Shown piece by piece: positions 21,076-29,677 of a DNA stretch of 64,000 bases. The position numbers were made by a program, and so were the translations under genes. Source of the DNA: Siphonodentalium dalli (Eukaryota; Mollusca; Scaphopoda; Gadilida; Siphonodentaliidae); NCBI GenBank assembly GCA_032622095.1, contig CP136063.1, forward strand, positions 210,043,934-210,107,933, in the 5' to 3' direction. How positions within the stretch are numbered: position 1 is the stretch's first letter; each line of letters starts with the position of its first letter. The notes under the pieces were generated by a model. The model did not search any database and was not told the DNA's origin. It worked only from the letters and a program-made list of their open reading frames with translations.

Positions 21076-22377
21076 CTAGCCGATGAGCCCGACGTTGTCT
21101 GGGCTATTCAAAATCCAAATTTCAAGTCGATAGCTCTACCCTTTTCCGAGATATGGTCTGCGCATGCGCGAATCTGGCGTCGCACAGGCTCGGCGACCCG
21201 ATAAAATTCGTATCCGGGGCAAGATACATTCACATAACAAATTTCAAGTCGATAGCTCCACCCGTTTCCGAGATCTCGTCTGCGCATGCGCGAAGCTGGG
21301 GTCGCACTGGCTCGGCGACCCGATAAAATTCGTATCCGGGGCAAGATACATTCACATAGCAATTTCAAGTCGATAGCTCCACCCGTTTCCGAGATCTCGT
21401 CTGCGCATGCGCGAAGCTGGCGTCGCACGGGCTCGGCGACCCGATAAAATTCGTATCCGGGGCAAGATACATTCACATACCAAATTTCAAGTCGATAGCT
21501 CCACCCTTTTTCCGAGATCTCGTCTGCGCATGCGCTGCACGGGCGCCGCACGGGCTCGCCAATACGACAACGTCCACCGCCTGGTCAAACTACACACACG
21601 AACCAAGTTTCGTCCCGATCGGTCGAGAATCGTAGATTTCCCGACGTTGTCCGGGCTATTCAAAAACCAAATTTAAAGTCGATAGCTCTACCCGTTTCCG
21701 AGATCTGGTCTGCGCATGCGCGAAGCTGGCGTCGCACGGGCTCGGCGACCCGATAAAATTCGTATCCGGTGCAAGATACATTCACATACCAAATTTCAAG
21801 CCGATAGCTCCACCCGTTTCCGAGATCTCGTCTGCGCATGGGCGAAGCTGGCGTCGCACGGGCTCGGCGACCCGATAAAATTCGTATCCGGGGCAAGATA
21901 CATTCACATACCAAATTTCAAGTCGATAGCTCCACCCGTTTCCGAGATCTCGTCTGCGCATGCGCGAAGCTGGCGTCGCACGGGCTCGGCGACCCGATAA
22001 AATTCGTATCCGGGGCAAGATACATTCACATACCAAATTTCAAGTCGATAGCTCCACCCGTTTCCGAGATCTCGTCTGCGAATTCGCGAAGCTGGCGTCG
22101 CACGGGCTCGGCGACCCGATAAAATTCGTATTCGGGGCAAGATACATTCACATAGCAAATTTCAAGTCGATAGCTCCACCCGTTTCCGAGATCTCGTCTG
22201 CGCATGCGCGAAGCGGGCGCCGCACGGGCTCGCCAATACGACAACGTTCACCGCCTGGTCAAACTACACGCACGTACCAAGTTTCGTCCCGATCGGTCGA
22301 GAATCGTAGATTTGTATAAATGACAGACAGACAGACAAACATACATACAGACAGAGGTCTTCAAAATATATATGAGA
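21076..22377 (-). mobile_element. Helitron-like element with internal 122-bp satellite (1302 bp)
   Basis: The minus strand reads A|TCTCATATATATTTTGAAGA at the 5' end (22377). At the 3' end it reads an AGCCC-GGGCT type hairpin, CATCGG, CTAG|T (21079-21076). Near its 5' end is a GTCT-type microsatellite. The body is mostly tandem repeats. The long frames seen across 21108-22319 on both strands are these repeats and not genes. The Penelope-like array inserted at its 5' edge and duplicated it. Confidence 0.7.
21116..22270. repeat. GC-rich tandem repeats of about 122 bp, nine copies in two blocks
   Basis: Units start near 21116, 21239, 21361, 21482, 21661, 21790, 21912, 22034 and 22156. Each contains AAGTCGATAGCTC, GAGATCTCGTC, the palindrome TGCGCATGCGC, and GGCGACCCGATAAAATTCGT. 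The two blocks each end in a CGCCTGGTCAAACTAC segment, indicating that the whole block was duplicated. Further copies occur at 37650-37870, 49490-49690 and 51830-52300. Confidence 0.9.
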
Positions 22378-22386
22378 TATATATAT
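22334..22386. repeat. Left target duplication of the Penelope-like array (42-53 bp)
   Basis: Identical to 36631-36683, from GACAAACATACATACAGACA through AAATATATATGAGATATATATAT. The exact length is ambiguous because the end of the element is itself an AT repeat. Confidence 0.8.
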
Positions 22387-22458
22387 TTTGAATGTGTGGA
22401 GAGCGCGGGCACAGGTCGGAATCCGATTTCTTATGTAATTATTTCTATGGAACTAGCT

Positions 22459-22554
22459 AAATTTTGTTAGGTTGTGTCGGAAATTGACATAAATTTTGTT
22501 AGGTTGTGTCAGAAATTGACATAAATTTTGTTAGGTTGTGTCGGAAATTGACAT
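22459..22554. repeat. Three 32-bp tandem repeats in the 3' noncoding region of the Penelope-like unit
   Basis: AAATTTTGTTAGGTTGTGTC plus GGAAATTGACAT repeats at 22459, 22491 and 22523; a diverged fourth copy lies near 22609-22640. The same repeats recur at +4604, +9208 and +13812 in the other units. Confidence 0.85.
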
Positions 22555-22706
22555 TGAATAATTTGTTGAGCATTGTTGCCATTCAAAGATGGAACTAGCT
22601 AAATTTGTTTGGGTTGTGTCGGAAATTGACATAAAATATTGTGTTGAGCACAAACTAAGGATAATGGTGTTGACATAAGCTAAAAGCTAATTGAACTGCG
22701 TGTTAA

Positions 22707-25073
22707 TCAAGGTCTGAGTCTAGATCGAACGAGCATATCTCTCAAACTGGGATTTTTCTTGTAGGCAATAATAACCCGTTTGTCGAGAGGCTCGGTCAAT
22801 TTAGTGTTTAATAATGCAAAGTTTTTTCTGAAAATGTTTGCGATTTCAACATTTCTACGATTGTAGATCAGAGGAAAGCACAAGAAATTTCGAGAAACAC
22901 CTTTGTAGTCAATGTTAAGTCCGAACGGAAGATATGTTTTAAGTACGCCCATCCAATGATTTTCGCGTTCTAGGCGTATTGAATCGGTTTGGTCTTCGTC
23001 GGCTAGAATTGGTGTCTGTTCTATTGGCTGAAAGCTGAAATGGGATTTAATGTCATGATTAGATGAGTTGAAATGATCGGAAATTTGCATGTCGAGTTTT
23101 TTGCGAACACTGGAAAGATGATTAGACATTCTAACTTTGAGAGAGGTTTTTGTTTGTCCAACATATTGTATACGGCATCTTTTGCATGTGATTAAGTAAA
23201 TTACATTTTTAGAATCACAATTAAGTTCGCTATGCATTTGATACGATATGCGTGTTTGTTCGCTGGTGAAAGTGTTACTAGTATTGATATATCCTATTGT
23301 ATTGATGTAACATCGTTTTTTGTGACAAAATGAGGCTGAACCATTACCCAACACCGGCCGGTTGTGCCGTATCCTTGTTGGTTCAGTCGATGTTGGGTCA
23401 TGGCGTGACGAGTTCAATTCTCTGAGAGTTTCGGACTTTACTTGGCGCAGTAATCTACTAGAGTAGCCGCGCGGTCGTAAAGCCTGGAAAAGCACTGAAC
23501 AAGCTTGATTTAGGTCGCTTCTGTTCGTGCAGTTCCGGTGATATCGAATGATTTGAGATTTAATCAATCCATTGAAAAGTTTTGGCGGATGGAAAGATTT
23601 ACGATGAAGTAGCTGGTGAGAATCCGTTGGTTTCGTAAAAAGTTTTGTATCTAAAATGTTGCATGATGTAAATTGTGGGCCCTTAAATATTGTTAAATCA
23701 AGGAAATCAATGCTGGTTTGCGATATTGATTCTTTGAGTTTGATTGATTCGTCATGACTGTTCAAGATGTCCAAGAACACCCTAAACTCATCCAGACCAT
23801 GAGTCCAAATGATAAATATGTCGTCCAAGAATCTATAATAGGCTAATGGTTGTTTATCAGATTTGGCCAGGGCGCCTTTCTCCCACTCTGCAACAAAAAT
23901 TGAGGCAAAATTAGGACTAAACTTCTTGCCCATACTGCAGCCGGAGACCTGTAAATAATATCGTCCATTAAATTCAAAGTCATTCCCTTTAAGAGAAAGT
24001 TCTAATAATTGAAGTAGTTCATCTCCAGGTCTATGAGGATCATGGTGGAAATCAAATGCATTCTTAATTGACTTTAATCCGGCATCGATTCCAATATTTG
24101 TATACATAGATTCCACGTCGAGACTAATTAGGTAAGCAGAAGATGGAACTTCAATTTTCGACAATTTAATGAGGAAGTCCTCCGTGTCTTTTAGATAGCT
24201 CGGATGGCGGGTAGCAATTGGTTTCAAATAGAAATCAATAAACTCCGAAATGTGGTACGACTCCGAAGCCACGTCGCTGATGATGGGGCGACCGGGTGGT
24301 GTGTATGGATTAGTCCAACAGCTCAAAGGTTTGTGTATTTTAGGTAGCAAATAAAATGTCCTATTATTGGATTCAGGTTTTGCAATTAGATACTGAACAT
24401 GTTTTTTCTTTAAAACGTCCTGGTCCAGCAAGCTTTTGAGAATGAGATTGAATTTTAAAACATTGGATTTCCAAATTGGCTCATCCAATGGTTTGTAATA
24501 TTTAGTGTTGCTTAATTGGCGCGTCGCTTCTAGAATGTAATTTTCTTTAGACATGATGACGAGCGAGCTGCCTTTGTCACAAGGTTTGATTACAATGTTT
24601 TTATTGCTGCGAAGAGTTTTTAGTGCAGTTCTTTCAACTTTAGTGAGGTTATCCTCGTTGTGAAATTTTGGTAAATTTGTGATGTCGGTTTTGACTAAGC
24701 CAGCGACCTCGGGAATGGAGTGGTCAATCTGGCGATCAGAGGGGGTCCATATCGAAGGTTCTTTAAATTGATCTTTTAAACCTGTCGAATTGCGAAAGAA
24801 ATCAGCCATAGCTGTTACTTCCCTAAATTGCATGCTTGCTGGACCGCCGTTCATTTCCATGGCATACATAGAGTCTGGTAAAACCAATGTTCCATCCTCC
24901 GTCTCAACAACATGTGGTGTTTCTTTGAGATCGGGTGGGGTAGGAACAAAGGTTAGACCATACCTAAGTATTGATTTCTCACCAGCGCTCAGGGAAAGGT
25001 CGGGTACAAGATTGACTATCTCGGTGCCGAGACCGACTCTTTCCGCATGGCTGATGCCCTTCTGAGGAATTAG
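22707..25073 (-). CDS. Penelope-like RT/GIY-YIG ORF2, unit C (reached by -1 frameshift)
   Basis: The frame is open from 25073, immediately after the shift site, for 788 residues. A TTG at 24887 starts the 726-residue part; the first 62 residues have no ATG, and they include the LSLSAGEKSILRYGLTFVPT block conserved near the start of Penelope-like RT ORFs. Numbered from the TTG: RT motif A LISLDVESMYTNIG (D257), motif B GCSMGKKFSPNFA (316-328), motif C YRFLDDIF (D355, D356). A Cys cluster (C521, C526, C567, C571) is typical of the linker. The GIY-YIG nuclease has VIYLI (562-566), YVGQT (575-579), R586 and E642 before HWM. The nuclease cuts target DNA and the RT copies the RNA. Intact, no stops. 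Confidence 0.92.
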   Translation of the reverse strand, partial: LIPQKGISHAERVGLGTEIVNLVPDLSLSAGEKSILRYGLTFVPTPPDLKETPHVVETEDGTLVLPDSMYAMEMNGGPASMQFREVTAMADFFRNSTGLKDQFKEPSIWTPSDRQIDHSIPEVAGLVKTDITNLPKFHNEDNLTKVERTALKTLRSNKNIVIKPCDKGSSLVIMSKENYILEATRQLSNTKYYKPLDEPIWKSNVLKFNLILKSLLDQDVLKKKHVQYLIAKPESNNRTFYLLPKIHKPLSCWTNPYTPPGRPIISDVASESYHISEFIDFYLKPIATRHPSYLKDTEDFLIKLSKIEVPSSAYLISLDVESMYTNIGIDAGLKSIKNAFDFHHDPHRPGDELLQLLELSLKGNDFEFNGRYYLQVSGCSMGKKFSPNFASIFVAEWEKGALAKSDKQPLAYYRFLDDIFIIWTHGLDEFRVFLDILNSHDESIKLKESISQTSIDFLDLTIFKGPQFTSCNILDTKLFTKPTDSHQLLHRKSFHPPKLFNGLIKSQIIRYHRNCTNRSDLNQACSVLFQALRPRGYSSRLLRQVKSETLRELNSSRHDPTSTEPTRIRHNRPVLGNGSASFCHKKRCYINTIGYINTSNTFTSEQTRISYQMHSELNCDSKNVIYLITCKRCRIQYVGQTKTSLKVRMSNHLSSVRKKLDMQISDHFNSSNHDIKSHFSFQPIEQTPILADEDQTDSIRLERENHWMGVLKTYLPFGLNIDYKGVSRNFLCFPLIYNRRNVEIANIFRKNFALLNTKLTEPLDKRVIIAYKKNPSLRDMLVRSRLRP

Positions 25074-26512
25074 TTTAAATGACCTTTAAAGATGTTGGTC
25101 CAGCCTTGGTAGATTTTCGCCGCCGTCTGTGATGTCCAGTGGATGTTGTCATTCTCCACGTGAAAGTCGCGGGGGGGTATTGCCTGTATGACCTTGAGGT
25201 TCTGTGTCTGACGAGCTTGGCTGTTAATGGCACGCAGAACATCCTGGTCCCTAGAATCTAAACTGAATGAGATATTTATTTCCTGAAAATGAAGTGTCGC
25301 ATTAGGAAAAACTTTTCGGAAATTACTAACCATGTTAGTTACCCTGCTTTTAGCTGTGGTGCCTGCTGTTTTGCCTTTGTCGTTGTCTGTCTTCCAGTCC
25401 TCTCGGTTGTTGATGCCAATGTTGATGATGACGTGTCGAGGTGTCTTTTCTGGCTTCGATTTCAGTTTGTGGGCCATGTTGCAGAAATGACCTAAATTGC
25501 CACCTGGGTAAGAAGCAATACAAACATTTTTGGGAGGATCGACATCGATCCGGGACACATTAGAAGAGCCTAAAATAACAACAGGGTTTTTTATCTGTTT
25601 AGGGAAGGACCAATCCTTCTTAGGGCCAGGTTGACGAAATTTATAAAATTTGGATACCTTAGGTGATGTTGATAATACCTCGGCATACGATGGTGATGAT
25701 GTTGAAATCGCTGGCGATGTCATCGAAGCAATGGAACCAACAGGCGAAGGAGGGCTGGAAGAGATGTGCTTTGGTGGTGTTGTTTTCTTGGCTGGTGAAT
25801 TTTGAAGTGATGTATTTGGTGGAGTGGATATGCGTGACGTCCGTGGTTTTGGTGCAGGTCTCTGTGGCTGTGGTGTGGCTTTGACGCGTTTTGGTGTGGA
25901 TCTCACAGACGACGACGTTGTCTGATCCCTGGCTGGACTATCCTGAAATTGAAGCTGGCGAGCGATTAGTGGGGGAGGGGAGGGTGACCGACCACGTTTG
26001 TTTGTATGAGTTTGGACGCCAACTCGTGTACCTATCGAGGACTGAAGATTACCACAGATGCTCAAGAACTTTGATTTTGTCTCATTAGTTAATTTGGTGC
26101 CAAAATTCTTCAGTCCCCATTTTAATGCCGTGTCACGTGCTCGGTCGAAGTCAAGGGTTTTAGAAGAAAGAGCCGAAAGAACCTTGACTTCAATTTCTGA
26201 TTCCGTTTTCCGATAATAATTTACCAAAGTTTTCATGGAGTTTAAACCCCACTGAAAAGCGTCCGCTTTAAGCGAATTGAAGACATCGTCACAGGGGAGC
26301 ACTGGTCGGAATGTCTTCTTTCGCCCTGACTCAACGATGGCCGAAAAGCCTTTCGGAAGGACCTTCTTCTCCAAACGGTCCTGTAAAAAATTAATATGGT
26401 GCCAAAGTTGTAGAATTTTGTATAGCAACTTTACTAGATTTGAATGGTCTAAATAAGCCTGGTCTTTTTGCCGCTCTGGGCGGTTAGTTTTTCCACGTTT
26501 AGGTTGAGTCAT
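25070..26512 (-). CDS. Penelope-like ORF1 with C-terminal SGNH (GDSL-type) hydrolase domain, unit C
   Basis: 480 residues starting at an ATG about 125 bases after the predicted ribozyme cut. Residues 1-165 are basic and helical (YKILQLWHHINFLQ, and FQWGLNSM echoed by LKWGLKNFG). Residues 175-285 are a Ser/Pro/Thr-rich linker. Residues about 308-475 match SGNH hydrolases block by block: VVILGSSNVSRI (block I, Ser317 candidate nucleophile), PGGN (block II Gly), INIGINNR (block III, N368), and DNIHWT (block V, D455 and H458). The family acts on esters; some LINE ORF1 proteins carry such esterases. The frame ends CAT TTA AAC TAA, a perfect -1 slippery heptamer at the stop. The substrate is unknown; a chaperone or membrane-directed role for the element particle is only inference. 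Confidence 0.85.
   Translation of the reverse strand: MTQPKRGKTNRPERQKDQAYLDHSNLVKLLYKILQLWHHINFLQDRLEKKVLPKGFSAIVESGRKKTFRPVLPCDDVFNSLKADAFQWGLNSMKTLVNYYRKTESEIEVKVLSALSSKTLDFDRARDTALKWGLKNFGTKLTNETKSKFLSICGNLQSSIGTRVGVQTHTNKRGRSPSPPPLIARQLQFQDSPARDQTTSSSVRSTPKRVKATPQPQRPAPKPRTSRISTPPNTSLQNSPAKKTTPPKHISSSPPSPVGSIASMTSPAISTSSPSYAEVLSTSPKVSKFYKFRQPGPKKDWSFPKQIKNPVVILGSSNVSRIDVDPPKNVCIASYPGGNLGHFCNMAHKLKSKPEKTPRHVIINIGINNREDWKTDNDKGKTAGTTAKSRVTNMVSNFRKVFPNATLHFQEINISFSLDSRDQDVLRAINSQARQTQNLKVIQAIPPRDFHVENDNIHWTSQTAAKIYQGWTNIFKGHLN
25073..25079 (-). promoter_or_regulatory. T TTA AAC -1 frameshift slippery heptamer, unit C
   Basis: On the minus strand the codons of ORF1 are CAT TTA AAC TAA. T TTA AAC fits X XXY YYZ in the zero frame. 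A -1 slip on it leads into CTA ATT CCT CAG, which is exactly the frame of the RT ORF, open for 788 codons. Possible downstream stimulators are a GCAT-CAGCC-ATGC hairpin and a CTCG-GCAC-CGAG hairpin within 50 bases; I could not fold them. Confidence 0.75.
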
Positions 26513-26632
26513 TTTGATCCAGGACTTGAATTTTGGCTGTGAATAAAGGTAATGATTAGTAACATATAATACACAAAGAACGGAACGCGAAGATATACAA
26601 TAAAAAAGTACTTAGGAGCGCACTGTCAAGTT

Positions 26633-26670
26633 GCCTCAACGTTTCGGTAGAATTACCTTCTTCAGGAAGC
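26633..26670 (-). ncRNA. Hammerhead ribozyme (minimal type I), unit C
   Basis: On the minus strand: GCTTC (stem I), CTGAAGA (core, CUGANGA), A-GGTA-ATTC-TACC (stem II and loop), GAA, ACGTT, GAGGC (stem I, pairs with GCTTC with one G-T wobble). Stem III is reduced to the palindrome ACGT, so two copies would pair with each other, as described for hammerheads of Penelope-like elements. Predicted cleavage is after GTT, between plus-strand bases 26638 and 26637, giving a 125-base leader before ORF1. Confidence 0.75.
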
Positions 26671-27310
26671 AAGCTAGGTTCGAATGTTGAGGTTTTTCCA
26701 TGGATCTTATATACCCGTGTGAGATAAGCTCCCATTGTGCTCCAGGGTTTCGAGAGACGTGTCAACAGCTATGTTCCTGTTTAAAACAAACAGTGAAACA
26801 ATGCATACAAAATGTTTGGCGCCGTCACGACGCCCGTGTTTATTTAAGATCGCGCGTTCTTAATGGGTTGTGTAATGGCTTCCGGAAGCCCCTAATCCAA
26901 ATCCTAGTGACAGTACGCAATTAGACAGTAATACATATGTGTTAAGTAAATAGAAATAAAAGATATCCCTGGCACAGGCGATATATATATTTTGAATGTG
27001 TGGAGAGCGCGGGCACAGGTCGGAATCCGATTTCTTATGTAATTATTTCTATGGAACTAGCTAAATTTTGTTAGGTTGTGTCGGAAATTGACATAAATTT
27101 TGTTAGGTTGTGTCAGAAATTGACATAAATTTTGTTAGGTTGTGTCGGAAATTGACATTGAATAATTTGTTGAGCATTGTTGCCATTCAAAGATGGAACT
27201 AGCTAAATTTGTTTGGGTTGTGTCGGAAATTGACATAAAATATTGTGTTGAGCACAAACTAAGGATAATGGTGTTGACATAAGCTAAAAGCTAATTGAAC
27301 TGCGTGTTAA

Positions 27311-29677
27311 TCAAGGTCTGAGTCTAGATCGAACGAGCATATCTCTCAAACTGGGATTTTTCTTGTAGGCAATAATAACCCGTTTGTCGAGAGGCTCGGT
27401 CAATTTAGTGTTTAATAATGCAAAGTTTTTTCTGAAAATGTTTGCGATTTCAACATTTCTACGATTGTAGATCAGAGGAAAGCACAAGAAATTTCGAGAA
27501 ACACCTTTGTAGTCAATGTTAAGTCCGAACGGAAGATATGTTTTAAGTACGCCCATCCAATGATTTTCGCGTTCTAGGCGTATTGAATCGGTTTGGTCTT
27601 CGTCGGCTAGAATTGGTGTCTGTTCTATTGGCTGAAAGCTGAAATGGGATTTAATGTCATGATTAGATGAGTTGAAATGATCGGAAATTTGCATGTCGAG
27701 TTTTTTGCGAACACTGGAAAGATGATTAGACATTCTAACTTTGAGAGAGGTTTTTGTTTGTCCAACATATTGTATACGGCATCTTTTGCATGTGATTAAG
27801 TAAATTACATTTTTAGAATCACAATTAAGTTCGCTATGCATTTGATACGATATGCGTGTTTGTTCGCTGGTGAAAGTGTTACTAGTATTGATATATCCTA
27901 TTGTATTGATGTAACATCGTTTTTTGTGACAAAATGAGGCTGAACCATTACCCAACACCGGCCGGTTGTGCCGTATCCTTGTTGGTTCAGTCGATGTTGG
28001 GTCATGGCGTGACGAGTTCAATTCTCTGAGAGTTTCGGACTTTACTTGGCGCAGTAATCTACTAGAGTAGCCGCGCGGTCGTAAAGCCTGGAAAAGCACT
28101 GAACAAGCTTGATTTAGGTCGCTTCTGTTCGTGCAGTTCCGGTGATATCGAATGATTTGAGATTTAATCAATCCATTGAAAAGTTTTGGCGGATGGAAAG
28201 ATTTACGATGAAGTAGCTGGTGAGAATCCGTTGGTTTCGTAAAAAGTTTTGTATCTAAAATGTTGCATGATGTAAATTGTGGGCCCTTAAATATTGTTAA
28301 ATCAAGGAAATCAATGCTGGTTTGCGATATTGATTCTTTGAGTTTGATTGATTCGTCATGACTGTTCAAGATGTCCAAGAACACCCTAAACTCATCCAGA
28401 CCATGAGTCCAAATGATAAATATGTCGTCCAAGAATCTATAATAGGCTAATGGTTGTTTATCAGATTTGGCCAGGGCGCCTTTCTCCCACTCTGCAACAA
28501 AAATTGAGGCAAAATTAGGACTAAACTTCTTGCCCATACTGCAGCCGGAGACCTGTAAATAATATCGTCCATTAAATTCAAAGTCATTCCCTTTAAGAGA
28601 AAGTTCTAATAATTGAAGTAGTTCATCTCCAGGTCTATGAGGATCATGGTGGAAATCAAATGCATTCTTAATTGACTTTAATCCGGCATCGATTCCAATA
28701 TTTGTATACATAGATTCCACGTCGAGACTAATTAGGTAAGCAGAAGATGGAACTTCAATTTTCGACAATTTAATGAGGAAGTCCTCCGTGTCTTTTAGAT
28801 AGCTCGGATGGCGGGTAGCAATTGGTTTCAAATAGAAATCAATAAACTCCGAAATGTGGTACGACTCCGAAGCCACGTCGCTGATGATGGGGCGACCGGG
28901 TGGTGTGTATGGATTAGTCCAACAGCTCAAAGGTTTGTGTATTTTAGGTAGCAAATAAAATGTCCTATTATTGGATTCAGGTTTTGCAATTAGATACTGA
29001 ACATGTTTTTTCTTTAAAACGTCCTGGTCCAGCAAGCTTTTGAGAATGAGATTGAATTTTAAAACATTGGATTTCCAAATTGGCTCATCCAATGGTTTGT
29101 AATATTTAGTGTTGCTTAATTGGCGCGTCGCTTCTAGAATGTAATTTTCTTTAGACATGATGACGAGCGAGCTGCCTTTGTCACAAGGTTTGATTACAAT
29201 GTTTTTATTGCTGCGAAGAGTTTTTAGTGCAGTTCTTTCAACTTTAGTGAGGTTATCCTCGTTGTGAAATTTTGGTAAATTTGTGATGTCGGTTTTGACT
29301 AAGCCAGCGACCTCGGGAATGGAGTGGTCAATCTGGCGATCAGAGGGGGTCCATATCGAAGGTTCTTTAAATTGATCTTTTAAACCTGTCGAATTGCGAA
29401 AGAAATCAGCCATAGCTGTTACTTCCCTAAATTGCATGCTTGCTGGACCGCCGTTCATTTCCATGGCATACATAGAGTCTGGTAAAACCAATGTTCCATC
29501 CTCCGTCTCAACAACATGTGGTGTTTCTTTGAGATCGGGTGGGGTAGGAACAAAGGTTAGACCATACCTAAGTATTGATTTCTCACCAGCGCTCAGGGAA
29601 AGGTCGGGTACAAGATTGACTATCTCGGTGCCGAGACCGACTCTTTCCGCATGGCTGATGCCCTTCTGAGGAATTAG
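27311..29677 (-). CDS. Penelope-like RT/GIY-YIG ORF2, unit B
   Basis: Same 788-codon frame as unit C, shifted by 4604 bases, with an identical translation. All RT (FLDD) and GIY-YIG residues are kept. The TTG that begins the 726-residue part is at 29491. Confidence 0.92.
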   Translation of the reverse strand, partial: LIPQKGISHAERVGLGTEIVNLVPDLSLSAGEKSILRYGLTFVPTPPDLKETPHVVETEDGTLVLPDSMYAMEMNGGPASMQFREVTAMADFFRNSTGLKDQFKEPSIWTPSDRQIDHSIPEVAGLVKTDITNLPKFHNEDNLTKVERTALKTLRSNKNIVIKPCDKGSSLVIMSKENYILEATRQLSNTKYYKPLDEPIWKSNVLKFNLILKSLLDQDVLKKKHVQYLIAKPESNNRTFYLLPKIHKPLSCWTNPYTPPGRPIISDVASESYHISEFIDFYLKPIATRHPSYLKDTEDFLIKLSKIEVPSSAYLISLDVESMYTNIGIDAGLKSIKNAFDFHHDPHRPGDELLQLLELSLKGNDFEFNGRYYLQVSGCSMGKKFSPNFASIFVAEWEKGALAKSDKQPLAYYRFLDDIFIIWTHGLDEFRVFLDILNSHDESIKLKESISQTSIDFLDLTIFKGPQFTSCNILDTKLFTKPTDSHQLLHRKSFHPPKLFNGLIKSQIIRYHRNCTNRSDLNQACSVLFQALRPRGYSSRLLRQVKSETLRELNSSRHDPTSTEPTRIRHNRPVLGNGSASFCHKKRCYINTIGYINTSNTFTSEQTRISYQMHSELNCDSKNVIYLITCKRCRIQYVGQTKTSLKVRMSNHLSSVRKKLDMQISDHFNSSNHDIKSHFSFQPIEQTPILADEDQTDSIRLERENHWMGVLKTYLPFGLNIDYKGVSRNFLCFPLIYNRRNVEIANIFRKNFALLNTKLTEPLDKRVIIAYKKNPSLRDMLVRSRLRP

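Noticed and set aside
21116-22270. CRISPR-like regular repeats
   Set aside because: Units are contiguous 122-bp tandem repeats with no unique spacers, in a eukaryotic context.
21108-22319. Several overlapping frames of 70-147 codons on both strands across this stretch
   Set aside because: They are translations of the 122-bp tandem repeat and repeat the same peptide block; the repeat, not a protein, explains them.
24885-24887. TTG at 24887 as the true start of the RT ORF
   Set aside because: The RT frame is open 62 codons further upstream to the slippery site and includes conserved sequence there, so a TTG start is unnecessary and would remove conserved residues.
24790-25065. Plus-strand 91-codon frame and its copies at 29394 and 33998
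   Set aside because: Antisense shadow of the Penelope-like ORF1/ORF2 junction.
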